From an uncultured Aquincola sp. (GTDB lineage Bacteria > Pseudomonadota > Gammaproteobacteria > Burkholderiales > Burkholderiaceae): 9,760 nucleotides of DNA. The notes beneath the pieces are model-generated. The model did no database searches and was not told the DNA's origin. It was given only the letters and a program-made list of their open reading frames with translations. This document shows positions 1 through 7,921 of the stretch, piece by piece (within the stretch, counting starts at the first letter, position 1; the number at the start of each line of letters is the position of its first letter). The translations under genes were made by a program, and so were the position numbers. The stretch covers positions 1 to 9,760 of the forward strand of contig CAKZXL010000944.1 of assembly GCA_937883885.1 (NCBI GenBank), in the 5' to 3' direction.

Positions 1-46
1 ACGCCATGTGCCACCTGTTGATGTCGCTGAACCGCTGACCGGGCAT
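1..46 (-). CDS. Start of an unidentified gene, cut by the left window edge
   Basis: An ATG at 46-44 on the minus strand opens a frame with no stop to the window edge; the visible residues read MPGQRFSDINRWHMA. A purine-rich stretch, AGGGGAGGGGAC, sits directly upstream (47-58) and is a strong Shine-Dalgarno candidate at good spacing, which is the main support for a real start. A CACAAT hexamer at 84-79 could be a -10 element, giving a leader of roughly 25 nt, but no -35 match is visible. The gene lies downstream of fumC on the same strand, after a 112-bp gap. Fifteen residues are too few to assign a family. It could be a chance reading frame, because the same frame also stays open upstream through the repeat. 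Confidence 0.4.
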   Translation of the reverse strand, partial: MPGQRFSDINRWHMA

Positions 47-99
47 GTCCCCTCCCCTGCATGCTGCGCAGGGCGGCGATTGTGCCCAAACGTAAACGC

Positions 100-140
<41 letters not shown>

Positions 141-158
141 CCGGCGCGGGTTGCGGGG

Positions 159-1532
159 TCAGCCGCCTTCGGTCAGTCGGGTCGGGTCGAGCAGCTCGGC
201 CAGGCGTTCGCGCGGCAGGTCGGTGTGCTCCAGCGCCACGTCCAGGATGGGCCGACCCTCCTTATAGGCCTGCTTGGCGATCTGCGCAGCCTTGGCATAG
301 CCGATCACCGGGTTCAGTGCCGTCACCAGGATGGGGTTGCGGTCCAGCGCCTCCTTCAGCCGCGGCTCATTCACGCGGAAGCTGGCGATGGCGCGGTCGG
401 CCAGCAGCCGGCTGGCATTGGCCAGCAGGCCGATGCTGTCCAGCAGGTTGCGCGCCACCACCGGCAGCATCACGTTCAGCTCGAAGTTGCCCGACTGCCC
501 GGCGATGGTGATGGTGGTGTCGTTGCCGATCACCTGCGCGGCCACCATCGCCACCGATTCCGGGATCACCGGGTTCACCTTGCCCGGCATGATGGAAGAG
601 CCCGGCTGCAGCGCCTCCAGCTCGATCTCGCCCAGGCCGGCCAGCGGGCCGCTGTTCATCCAGCGCAGGTCGTTGGCGACCTTGGTCAGTGCCACCGCCA
701 GCGTCTTGAGGGCGCCCGACATCGCCACCGCCGCATCCTGCGAGCCCATGGCCGCGAAGAAGCTGGGCGCGCGCGCAAAGCGCAGGCCGGTCAGCTCGGC
801 CAGCTCGGCATGAAAGGCCGCCACGAACTGCGGATGCACGTTGACGCCGGTGCCCACCGCCGTGCCGCCCTGCGCCAGCTTGAGCAGCGACTGCTGCGCA
901 TGCGCCACCTGCTGCGCGCCGTGGCTGACCTGCTCGGCCCAGCCGTCCAGCACCTGGCTCATGCGCACCGGCATCGCGTCCATCAGGTGCGTGCGGCCGG
1001 TCTTGATGCTGTGGTGCACCGATTCGCCCTTGCGCCGCGTGACGGCCACCAGGTGCTCCAGCGCGGGCATCAGCTCGCGTTCGACCGCCAGCGCGGCGGC
1101 CACGTGCAGCGTGGTGGGGATGGTGTCGTTGCTGCTCTGGCCCGCGTTCACATGGTCGTTGGGGTTCACCGGCTGGCCCAGCGCGCGGCTGGCCAGCGTG
1201 GCCACCACCTCGTTGGCGTTCATGTTGGTGCTGGTGCCCGAGCCGGTCTGGAACACGTCGATCGGGAACTGGGCCATGAAGTCGCCTTCGGCCGCCTGGC
1301 CGCAGGCCTGCGCGATGGCCTGGGCCAGCTCGGGCGGCAGCTGGCCGATCTTGCCGTTGGCCCGCGCGGCGGCGGCCTTGACCATCAGCAAGGCCCGCAC
1401 GAAGCCGGCGGGCATGCGCTGGCCGCTGACCGGAAAGTTCTGCACCGCGCGCTGGGTCTGTGCGCCATACAGCGCGTCGGCCGGCACGGCCACGTCGCCC
1501 ATGCTGTCGGTCTCGGTCCGGGTGTCGGTCAT
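159..1532 (-). CDS. fumC: Class II fumarate hydratase FumC
   Basis: Predicted to catalyse reversible hydration of fumarate to L-malate in the TCA cycle, in the cytoplasm, as an iron-independent homotetramer (family knowledge). The 457-residue product has the expected length and the superfamily blocks in order: GSGTSTNMNANEV at 97-109, GQSSNDTIP at 131-139, GRTHLMDAMP at 179-188 (the His-containing block typical of fumarase rather than aspartase), and the signature GSSIMPGKVNP at 311-321, in the flexible loop carrying the catalytic serine. The block at 179-188 has Met where E. coli FumC has Gln; I recall the same Met in actinobacterial FumC, so this is probably a subtype and not a defect. The frame continues 54 codons upstream, but the ATG at 1532 is chosen because GAGGA (1543-1539) precedes it by 6 nt and homology starts just after. 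It lies 67 bp downstream of the VanZ gene on the same strand. Confidence 0.96.
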   Translation of the reverse strand: MTDTRTETDSMGDVAVPADALYGAQTQRAVQNFPVSGQRMPAGFVRALLMVKAAAARANGKIGQLPPELAQAIAQACGQAAEGDFMAQFPIDVFQTGSGTSTNMNANEVVATLASRALGQPVNPNDHVNAGQSSNDTIPTTLHVAAALAVERELMPALEHLVAVTRRKGESVHHSIKTGRTHLMDAMPVRMSQVLDGWAEQVSHGAQQVAHAQQSLLKLAQGGTAVGTGVNVHPQFVAAFHAELAELTGLRFARAPSFFAAMGSQDAAVAMSGALKTLAVALTKVANDLRWMNSGPLAGLGEIELEALQPGSSIMPGKVNPVIPESVAMVAAQVIGNDTTITIAGQSGNFELNVMLPVVARNLLDSIGLLANASRLLADRAIASFRVNEPRLKEALDRNPILVTALNPVIGYAKAAQIAKQAYKEGRPILDVALEHTDLPRERLAELLDPTRLTEGG

Positions 1533-1599
1533 GTAGCGTCCTCGTGTTGGATGGGCTGCCAAGTGTGGTGCCGGCGGCAAGGCCCGTACCGCGGGGTGG

Positions 1600-2721
1600 C
1601 TATGCCGGGTCGGCGTCGCGCGCGGCGATGCGCGACAGCAGCCAGGCCATGGCCACGTAGGGCCACAGCCAGCCGATCCAGCGCGCCAGGCCATGGAAGC
1701 GGATGAAGCGGCCCTGCTCCCAGGCCTGCAGGCTGGCCGCGAAATAAGGGTCCGACGGCGCCTGCGCCACCAGCGCCACCAGGCCGGTGAGCGCCATCAG
1801 GCCCAGCGCGGCGGCCAGCCGCCGGCCCGCCAGCGAACACAGCAGCGCCAGCGCCAGACCGCTGGCCAGCGCCGGCAGGCTCACCGGCGTGAGCCAGGCC
1901 AGCGCATGGTCGGGCCCGAAGTTCAGCGCGGTGGACAAGGTGGTGGCGCCGAAGGCCAGCGCCACCGCGCCGGCCACCAGCACCAGGCGGCGCCAGCCAC
2001 GCGCCGTGACCGCGAACACCACCAGGCACGGCCCCAGCAGCCCCAGCGCGATGGCGGCACTTTCGTGCAGCGGCGTCAGCGGCAGGTCGGGCCCGGCCGA
2101 AGGCGCCAGCCATTCGTCGGCCAGCGTCTCCCAGGGGGTGTCGACCAGCGCCTGGATGGCGAACTGCCGCAACTCGTCGCCGAACTGGCCCACGCCCAGC
2201 GGCACCGGCTGCGGAAACAGCAGGCCCACCGGCCACAGCAGCAGCAGCGCAATGGCACCGGCGCTTTGCTGCACGAACCAGCGCTGGCGCAGGCGCTGCC
2301 AAGCCACGTCCAGCCCCAGCCGGTGCGCCAGCGCGGCCAAGGCCACGCCCACGGCCGCCCCGCCCGCATTGGCCACCCAGTCGCGCAGCGAAGGCACGCG
2401 CGTGGCCAGGAAGGTCTGCGTCACCTCCATGCCGTAGGACAGCGCGGCGGGCAGCAGCAGTGCCAGCAGCGCGGCCTGCCAGGCGCGCCTGCCGCTGCGC
2501 ACCGCGCCGCCGAACAGCAGCACGCCCAGCGGCAGGTAGCCCAGGAAGTTGGCCACCTCGTCGAAGCGGTCGCGCCATCGCGGCCAGGGCAGCGCCATGA
2601 AATCGACCAGCGCATGGCCGGCCGGCCAGCGCCAGGGCCCGAACGGGTACAGGCTGGCGTAGACGATCAGCAGGGCGTACGCCCAGGCCAGCGGGATGGC
2701 CGAACTGCGCTGGCCCGCCAT
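1600..2721 (-). CDS. VanZ-family integral membrane protein
   Basis: A 373-residue, very hydrophobic protein. The N-terminal half (about 15-135) matches the VanZ-like pattern: YPFGPW near 25-30, then D53, N58 and GYLPLG (61-66), then GMEVTQTF (97-104) with a conserved-type Glu99, then PSLRDWVANAGGAAVG (110-125). VanZ was named for teicoplanin resistance, but the biochemical role of chromosomal VanZ-like proteins is unknown, so I infer no resistance function. The C-terminal part adds roughly five further hydrophobic helices (about 152-170, 221-239, 245-262, 280-318, 345-363), making it longer than minimal VanZ proteins. The start at 2721 is 2 bp after the hemJ stop and has no clear Shine-Dalgarno sequence, suggesting coupling to hemJ translation. 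The frame is open for 74 codons further upstream, but that stretch overlaps hemJ and is not hydrophobic. Confidence 0.85.
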   Translation of the reverse strand: MAGQRSSAIPLAWAYALLIVYASLYPFGPWRWPAGHALVDFMALPWPRWRDRFDEVANFLGYLPLGVLLFGGAVRSGRRAWQAALLALLLPAALSYGMEVTQTFLATRVPSLRDWVANAGGAAVGVALAALAHRLGLDVAWQRLRQRWFVQQSAGAIALLLLWPVGLLFPQPVPLGVGQFGDELRQFAIQALVDTPWETLADEWLAPSAGPDLPLTPLHESAAIALGLLGPCLVVFAVTARGWRRLVLVAGAVALAFGATTLSTALNFGPDHALAWLTPVSLPALASGLALALLCSLAGRRLAAALGLMALTGLVALVAQAPSDPYFAASLQAWEQGRFIRFHGLARWIGWLWPYVAMAWLLSRIAARDADPA

Positions 2722-2723
2722 GC

Positions 2724-3152
2724 TCAGAACGGCTTGACGACGACCAGCAGCACGATGGCGATGAACAGGATCACCGCGGATTCGTTGAACACGCGGAACC
2801 AGCGCTCGGTGTGCTTGTTGGAGAACGACTCGAACTTGCCCAGCAGCAGGCCGCAGGCGTGGTGGTAGCCCAGCACCAGCAGCACCAGCGCCAGCTTGGC
2901 ATGCAGCCAGCCGCCCTTGAGGCCGAAGCCCAGCCACAACCACAGCCCCAGCAGCAGCGCCGGCACCGCCAGCACCGTCATGAAGCGGTAGAGCCGCCGC
3001 GCCATCACCAGCAGGCGCTCACGCTCGGCATGGCTGTCGGCCGGCACCTGCGCCAGGTTGACGAAGATGCGCGGCAGGTAGAACAGGCCGGCGAACCAGC
3101 TGGCCACGAAAACGATGTGGAAGGCCTTGACCCAGAGGTATGCGGAACTCAT
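2724..3152 (-). CDS. hemJ: HemJ/CopD-family membrane protein, probable protoporphyrinogen IX oxidase
   Basis: A 142-residue protein with four hydrophobic segments (about 5-26, 54-74, 82-101, 120-140). It follows the HemJ (UPF0093) pattern: KAFHIVFVASWFAGLFYLPR at 9-28 with the conserved His12, WLHAKLAL at 82-89 with Lys86, GYHHACG at 95-101, FNES at 122-125, and a hydrophobic end closing with VVVKPF. HemJ oxidises protoporphyrinogen IX to protoporphyrin IX in the inner membrane, using the respiratory chain (family knowledge). Automatic annotation often calls this family CopD, and a copper role cannot be excluded from sequence. Divergent hemB supports the heme assignment. The frame extends 38 codons upstream, but the ATG at 3152 is where homology begins; the extension runs through a terminator-like hairpin. 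There is no Shine-Dalgarno sequence, and a CATAAT lies 6 nt before the start. Confidence 0.85.
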   Translation of the reverse strand: MSSAYLWVKAFHIVFVASWFAGLFYLPRIFVNLAQVPADSHAERERLLVMARRLYRFMTVLAVPALLLGLWLWLGFGLKGGWLHAKLALVLLVLGYHHACGLLLGKFESFSNKHTERWFRVFNESAVILFIAIVLLVVVKPF

Positions 3153-3158
3153 CGGGCC

Positions 3159-3164
3159 ATTATG
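3159..3164 (-). promoter_or_regulatory. Candidate -10 element of hemJ, close to the start codon
   Basis: CATAAT on the minus strand (5/6 match to TATAAT) ends 6 nt before the hemJ ATG, so transcription would begin at or near the start codon. No -35 hexamer is visible at 17 bp, where the terminator-like hairpin sits. It is a weak prediction supported mainly by the same arrangement at ruvA and by the absence of a Shine-Dalgarno sequence. Confidence 0.3.
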
Positions 3165-3171
3165 AAAGCCA

Positions 3172-3202
3172 TGAAAAGAAGAGCCCCGGACCGGCCGGGG
3201 CT
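3172..3202 (-). terminator. Intrinsic-terminator-like hairpin upstream of hemJ
   Basis: AGCCCCGG (3182-3189) and CCGGGGCT (3195-3202) form a perfect 8-bp GC-rich stem with a 5-nt loop. On the minus strand the stem is followed immediately by CTTCTTTTC (3181-3173), six U in nine, as in Rho-independent terminators. On the plus strand the tail is GCAAAACC, so the orientation is minus. No protein gene ends here on that strand. It would therefore end a short RNA begun inside the intergenic region, or attenuate hemJ transcription. Confidence 0.6.
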
Positions 3203-3283
3203 GCAAAACCTTGCCGTGCTTGTCGACAAGGCACCTGCTCAGGGAGGAAAAGCAGGGGATGGACACCTTGCGGCTACCATCCG
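3173..3283 (-). ncRNA. Candidate small RNA or attenuated hemJ leader, about 110 nt
   Basis: This is inference from signals on one strand. A promoter-like pair lies at 3318-3290, and a terminator-like hairpin with a U-rich tail ends at about 3173, enclosing about 110 nt with no convincing reading frame. Between them lies a stem CCTGCT/AGCAGG (3256-3251 with 3239-3234) whose 11-nt loop, TTTCCTCCCTG, is pyrimidine-rich and could pair with Shine-Dalgarno sequences. A CTTGTCGACAAG dyad follows (3230-3219). A C-rich exposed loop plus an intrinsic terminator is common among trans-acting bacterial sRNAs. The alternative is that this is the 5' leader of hemJ, with the hairpin as an attenuator. I do not recognise a named RNA family. 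It could also be unexpressed. Confidence 0.35.
3219..3230. other. Perfect 12-bp palindrome CTTGTCGACAAG
   Basis: A 12-bp perfect palindrome lies between the divergent hemJ and hemB starts. It is extended by GTG/CAC flanks with one unpaired G at 3231. It could be the binding site of a dimeric regulator acting on both heme genes, or a hairpin in the candidate RNA. The sequence does not distinguish these, and no regulator family is recognised. Confidence 0.4.
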
Positions 3284-3289
3284 GGTGTG

Positions 3290-3318
3290 ATTTTAGTCGC
3301 TGATTCAGCCTTTGTTAC
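3290..3318 (-). promoter_or_regulatory. Candidate sigma-70 promoter on the minus strand
   Basis: The minus strand carries GTAACA (3318-3313, 4/6 match to TTGACA) and TAAAAT (3295-3290, 5/6 match to TATAAT) separated by exactly 17 bp, predicting a transcript start near 3283. This is the best promoter-like pair I found in the window. It drives toward the candidate RNA and hemJ, with the hairpin at 3202-3182 lying between. No comparably good plus-strand promoter for hemB was seen; TACAAG at 3327-3332 is only a weak -10 candidate. Confidence 0.4.
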
Positions 3319-3349
3319 AGCCCGGGTACAAGGGCAAACCAGAAGCTGA

Positions 3350-4396
<1,047 letters not shown>

Positions 4397-4401
4397 GCAG
4401 C

Positions 4402-4423
4402 CCTGGGGCGCGCCGGCCCCCGG
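4402..4423. terminator. GC-rich hairpin between convergent hemB and ybeY
   Basis: GGGGC (4405-4409) pairs with GCCCC (4416-4420), extended across one mismatch by CC/GG, with a 6-nt loop. It fills most of the 27-bp gap between two convergent genes, where a bidirectional terminator is expected. Neither strand has a U-rich tail, so intrinsic termination is doubtful. Confidence 0.3.
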
Positions 4424-4867
4424 TCACCCCACCGGATACGGGTCGTGCAGCCCCAGGCCCCTGAGGATCTCGCGTTCGCGCGACTCCATCGCCTCGGCCT
4501 CGTCGTCTTCCTCGTGGTCGTGGCCTTGCGCATGCAGGGCGCCATGCACCAGCAGGTGGGCGTAGTGGTCGGCCACCGGCAGGCCCATTTCGGCGGCTTC
4601 GCGTTCCACCACCGGGGCGCACAGCACCAGGTCGGCCACCACCACCGGCTCATGCTGGTAGTCGAAGGTGAGCACGTTGGTGGCGTAGTCGCGCTGGCGG
4701 TACTCGCGGTTCAGCGCCTGGCCTTCTTCGGCATCGACGATGCGCACCGTGATCTCGGCCGGGCCCTCCAGCGCGGCGCGCAGCCAGCGCATCACGCGGT
4801 GGCGCGGCAGGTGCACGCGGTGGCGCGCATCGGGCTGCTGCAGCGACAGGTTCAGTTCCACCGCCAT
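4424..4867 (-). CDS. ybeY: Endoribonuclease / rRNA maturation factor YbeY
   Basis: YbeY is a zinc-dependent metalloprotein of the UPF0054 family needed for 16S rRNA 3'-end maturation and 70S ribosome quality control. The H-x3-H-x5-H zinc motif is present as [11 protein letters not shown], with ligands at residues 110, 114 and 120 counted from the GTG at 4873 (two fewer from the ATG used here). NVLTFDY before it is also typical of the family, and a length near 148 is normal. Two starts are possible. GTG at 4873 overlaps the phoH stop by 4 nt (GTGA). ATG at 4867 is 2 bp past that stop and has GGGG at 7-nt spacing. I prefer the ATG, because the GGGG is too close to serve the GTG. Either way translation is likely coupled to phoH. 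The corC gene that often follows ybeY is absent here. Confidence 0.93.
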   Translation of the reverse strand: MAVELNLSLQQPDARHRVHLPRHRVMRWLRAALEGPAEITVRIVDAEEGQALNREYRQRDYATNVLTFDYQHEPVVVADLVLCAPVVEREAAEMGLPVADHYAHLLVHGALHAQGHDHEEDDEAEAMESREREILRGLGLHDPYPVG

Positions 4868-4869
4868 CG

Positions 4870-5859
4870 TCACACCCCGCTGCGCACGCCTTCGGCCTCG
4901 TAGGCTTCCACGATGCGGGCCACCAGCGGGTGGCGCACCACGTCGGCCGCGGTGAAGCGGGTGATGGCGATGCCCTTGACCCGGCGCAGCACCCGCTCGG
5001 CCTCGATCAGGCCGCTCAGCGTGCCCTTGGGCAGATCGATCTGGCTGACGTCGCCCGTCACCACCGCCTTGGCGCCGAAGCCGATGCGGGTGAGGAACAT
5101 CTTCATCTGCTCGCTGGTGGTGTTCTGCGCCTCGTCCAGGATGACGAAGGCATGGTTGAGCGTGCGACCGCGCATGAAGGCCAGCGGCGCGATCTCGATC
5201 GTGCCCTTCTCGAAAGCCTTGGTCACGCGGTCGAAGCCCATGAGGTCGTACAGCGCGTCGTACAGCGGGCGCAGGTAGGGGTCCACCTTCTGCGTCAGGT
5301 CGCCGGGCAGAAAGCCCAGGCGCTCGCCCGCTTCCACCGCCGGTCGGGTGAGCACGATGCGCTGCACCTGGCTGCGCTCCAGCGCATCCACCGCGCAGGC
5401 CACGGCCAGGAAAGTCTTGCCGGTGCCGGCCGGGCCGATGCCGAAGGTGACGTCGTGGTCCAGGATGTTGCGCAGGTACACCTGCTGGTTGGGCGTGCGG
5501 CCCTGCAGGTCGGCGCGGCGGGTCTGCAGCACCACCTCGCCGGCACCGGGCGCGGGCTCTTCCTCGGCGGCGCGGGCGCCGCGCTTGCGGGCGGGCGCCG
5601 CGTCCTGCGCGGCCTGGGCCAGTGCCAGCTGGAAGAACTCGGGCGGAATGGGACGGCGTGCCCGGTCGTACAGGCTTTGCAGCAGCAGCACCGCGCGTTC
5701 AGCCGCGGCCTTGGCGCCTTCCACGCGGAACGACTCGTTGCGGCGGGCGATGCGCACGTCGAAGGCGGCCTCGATGGCACGCAGGTGCTCGTCGAGGTTG
5801 CCGCACAGATTGGCGAGCCGCTGGTTGTCGGGCGGAATGAAGGCGTGGCGGAGGATCAA
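4870..5859 (-). CDS. PhoH-family ATPase (PhoL/YbeZ type)
   Basis: A 329-residue cytoplasmic P-loop ATPase of the PhoH/YbeZ family, encoded directly before ybeY as in many proteobacteria; a role with YbeY in RNA metabolism is the usual inference. Walker A is GPAGTGKT (142-149), Walker B is VILDEAQN (239-246), and [12 protein letters not shown] (266-277) is the conserved motif after it. The N-terminal part (1-70) resembles the small nucleic-acid-binding region of this subfamily. Residues 85-107 are a low-complexity Ala/Arg/Glu/Pro linker. The start is TTG at 5859: no ATG or GTG lies between it and the in-frame stop at 5892-5890, and the next possible Met is far inside the ATPase domain. AGG at 9-nt spacing may serve as ribosome site. 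The gene is divergent from the kinase gene (94-bp gap); GACAAT at 5899-5894 could be its -10 element. Confidence 0.95.
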   Translation of the reverse strand: MILRHAFIPPDNQRLANLCGNLDEHLRAIEAAFDVRIARRNESFRVEGAKAAAERAVLLLQSLYDRARRPIPPEFFQLALAQAAQDAAPARKRGARAAEEEPAPGAGEVVLQTRRADLQGRTPNQQVYLRNILDHDVTFGIGPAGTGKTFLAVACAVDALERSQVQRIVLTRPAVEAGERLGFLPGDLTQKVDPYLRPLYDALYDLMGFDRVTKAFEKGTIEIAPLAFMRGRTLNHAFVILDEAQNTTSEQMKMFLTRIGFGAKAVVTGDVSQIDLPKGTLSGLIEAERVLRRVKGIAITRFTAADVVRHPLVARIVEAYEAEGVRSGV

Positions 5860-5938
5860 GTGGATGGACCTGCGGTTTCGAGGAACTGTTCACATTGTCG
5901 CGTCCGGCGGCCGACCCTGGTTCGGGGGGTGGCTCCTG

Positions 5939-5944
5939 CACAAT
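5939..5944 (+). promoter_or_regulatory. Candidate -10 element of the histidine kinase gene
   Basis: CACAAT (4/6 match to TATAAT) ends 9 nt before the ATG at 5954, predicting a transcript start about 2-4 nt upstream of that codon. There is no recognisable -35 and no Shine-Dalgarno sequence in front of 5954 or of the alternative ATG at 5978. A near-leaderless transcript would explain this and favours 5954 as the start. The evidence is weak when taken alone. Confidence 0.28.
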
Positions 5945-5953
5945 CCGCGCTCC

Positions 5954-7879
5954 ATGCGCCACGTCCGCCTTTGTGTCATGAAGTCGTCGGCGGGCCTCCG
6001 GCTCGCCTGGGTCCTGCTGTTGGCGCTCGTGGCCAGCCTGTGGCTGGCGGCTGCCGCCCGGGCGGTGCCCGAAGCGCCCGCCGCCGGGGGCGGCCTGAAG
6101 CCGATCACCCTGACCCAGGCCTTGAGCGCCGAAGGCGACAGCCTGGTCTTTCCCATCGCCACCCCCAGCTGGCCGGTGAGCCTGCCCGACGACTGGGCCG
6201 AGACGCGCCCGCGCCACCTGGGCCCCATCTGGTACCGCGCCGCCTTCGACGCGTCGGGTCTGCAGGGCAGCGGCGCGCTGCTGGGCCTGTTCATCGAGCG
6301 GGTGTGCTCCAACGCCGAGGTGTACCTCAACGGCCAGCTGCTGCACGTGGCCGGCCGCATGCGCGAGCCCATCACCCACAACTGCCAGCATCCGCAGCTG
6401 GTGGCGCTGCCGTCCACGCTGCTGCGCGACCGCGACAACCTGATCGACATCAAGGTGGCCGGCCATCCGCTGGAGCGGGTGGCTTCGTGGCAAAGGGCGG
6501 GCGGGCTGTCGGCGCTGCAGGTGGGGCCGTACGACGAGATGGCGCGCCGCCATGCCACCGAGTACGCGATCGACGTCTCGCTGCCGCAGGCCGTCAGCGC
6601 CACGCTGGCGCTGCTGGGCGGCATGCTGATGGCGCTGGGCGTGATGAACAAGCGCGAGCGGCACCTGGCCTACTTCGGCGCGCTGTCGCTGGGCTGGGCG
6701 CTGGTGACGGCGCGGCTGTGGTGGCGCAACATGCCGCTGCCCAACTACGACGCCGAGCTGCTGGTGGTTTCGTGCATGCCGCTGGTCACGCTGGCGGCGG
6801 TGCAGTTCGTGCTGCGCTACTCGGGCACCCGGGTGGCCAGCGTCAGCGCGGCGCTGTATGCGCAGTGCGCGGTGGTGCCGGCCACGCTGCTGATCGGCGG
6901 CGCCAACCGGCTGCACACGCTGGCCACGCTCTGGTACGCGGTGCTGCTGCTGGAAGTGGCGGTGGCCGTGGGCTGGCTGCTGTGGAGCACCTGGCACACC
7001 AGACGCCAGCGCATGCTGGCCGCCGGCAGCGCGCTGCTGGGCGCTGCCGTGCTGGCGGGCCTGGAGATCGCGCAGCAGCGCGGCCCGCTGGCCACCGGCT
7101 GGCAGCTGCTGTCGCACATGGCCATCCCGATCGTGTTCGTGGCCACCGGGCTGCGGCTCACCTCGCAGCACGGCCGTGCGCTGCAGGTGTCGGAAGAAGG
7201 CCGCGAGACGCTGGCGCAGAAGGTCAAGGAAGCCACCGCCGAGATCGAACGCAACTTCACCCAGCTGGCCGAGCTGCGGGTGGAGCAGGTGACCGAGCGC
7301 GAGCGCAAGCGCATCGCCGCCGACCTGCACGACGACCTGGGCGCCAAGCTGCTGACCATCGTTCACACCAGCGACGACCAGCGCATCAGCACCCTGGCGC
7401 GCGAGGCGCTGGAAGAAATGCGGCTGTCGGTGCGCGGCCTCACCGGCAAGGCGGTGCGGCTGATCGATGCGCTGGGCGACTGGCGGGCCGAGGTGGTCTC
7501 TCGCCTGGGCCAGGCCGGCATGGAGGGCGAATGGACCTCGCCCACCGACGACGTGCCGCAGATGCTGTCGGCCCGCGCCTATGTGCAGACCACGCGCATC
7601 CTGCGCGAGGCGGTGAGCAACATCATCAAGCACAGCGGCGCCAGCCAGTGCAAGGTGAGGTGCACCATCGCCGAAGGCGACTTCCAGTTCGTCATCCAGG
7701 ACAACGGCAAGGGCATTCCGCTGGAACTGGACGGCCGACTCGACCGCGGACACGGCATGTCGAGCATGAAACACCGCGCCAAACAACTGCAGGGCCAATG
7801 CCTGGTGGAATCCGGCCCGGGTTATGGCACTGTCATCCGTTTGACCTTGCCGCTGGAGCCGCACAGCTCAAGTTCCTAG
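5954..7879 (+). CDS. Membrane sensor histidine kinase (periplasmic domain, 7TM, HisKA_3-type)
   Basis: A 641-residue sensor kinase. Residues 15-37 form a signal peptide/anchor ending in ARA. Residues about 40-205 form a periplasmic domain; WYRAAFDASG (93-102) and AEVYLNGQLLHVAG (121-134) recall the galactose-binding-like jelly roll of 7TMR-DISM receptors. About seven hydrophobic helices follow (209-230, 238-257, 266-286, 295-315, 322-346, 354-372, 381-401), then a helical linker (405-450). The kinase core has ERKRIAADLHDDLGAKL with phospho-acceptor His459, N-box REAVSNIIKH (551-560), G1 DNGKGIP (583-589), GHGMSSM (599-605) and GYGT (623-626), as in NarX/DesK-class kinases. Two cysteines, Cys118 and Cys144, lie in the periplasmic part. 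The ligand is unknown. An ATG at 5978 is an alternative start that keeps the signal peptide. The response regulator follows after 42 bp, so they form a cognate pair. Confidence 0.93.
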   Translation: MRHVRLCVMKSSAGLRLAWVLLLALVASLWLAAAARAVPEAPAAGGGLKPITLTQALSAEGDSLVFPIATPSWPVSLPDDWAETRPRHLGPIWYRAAFDASGLQGSGALLGLFIERVCSNAEVYLNGQLLHVAGRMREPITHNCQHPQLVALPSTLLRDRDNLIDIKVAGHPLERVASWQRAGGLSALQVGPYDEMARRHATEYAIDVSLPQAVSATLALLGGMLMALGVMNKRERHLAYFGALSLGWALVTARLWWRNMPLPNYDAELLVVSCMPLVTLAAVQFVLRYSGTRVASVSAALYAQCAVVPATLLIGGANRLHTLATLWYAVLLLEVAVAVGWLLWSTWHTRRQRMLAAGSALLGAAVLAGLEIAQQRGPLATGWQLLSHMAIPIVFVATGLRLTSQHGRALQVSEEGRETLAQKVKEATAEIERNFTQLAELRVEQVTERERKRIAADLHDDLGAKLLTIVHTSDDQRISTLAREALEEMRLSVRGLTGKAVRLIDALGDWRAEVVSRLGQAGMEGEWTSPTDDVPQMLSARAYVQTTRILREAVSNIIKHSGASQCKVRCTIAEGDFQFVIQDNGKGIPLELDGRLDRGHGMSSMKHRAKQLQGQCLVESGPGYGTVIRLTLPLEPHSSSS

Positions 7880-7921
7880 GCCCAGGTTTCGATAACCGTT
7901 CTTTCCCCCCAAGGCCCCGCC

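Noticed and set aside
225..1706. A 493-codon plus-strand frame opposite fumC
   Set aside because: It is antisense to a well-supported fumarase and has a shadow-like His/Arg/Gln composition without motifs.
2722..2943. N-terminal extension of the VanZ protein by 74 codons
   Set aside because: It overlaps hemJ out of frame and encodes Arg/Ala-rich sequence without the hydrophobic pattern of the family; the ATG at 2721 directly after the hemJ stop fits better.
3153..3266. N-terminal extension of HemJ by 38 codons
   Set aside because: It would translate through the terminator-like hairpin, lies before the point where family homology begins, and has no resemblance to a HemJ N-terminus.
3259..3303. 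A 14-codon plus-strand frame after GGGAGGAAA, as a possible hemB leader peptide
   Set aside because: The Shine-Dalgarno-like sequence is about 11 nt from the ATG, and the peptide has no run of regulatory codons. The purine stretch is also one side of the stem-loop on the other strand. It is not strong enough to list.
5699..7864. A 721-codon open frame on the minus strand
   Set aside because: It is antisense to the kinase gene, with His/Gln/Arg-rich composition typical of shadow frames; the opposite strand encodes clear kinase motifs.
7885..7897. Short dyad GGTT/AACC in the gap between kinase and regulator genes
   Set aside because: Only 4 bp of stem with no U-rich tail; too weak to call a terminator or operator.
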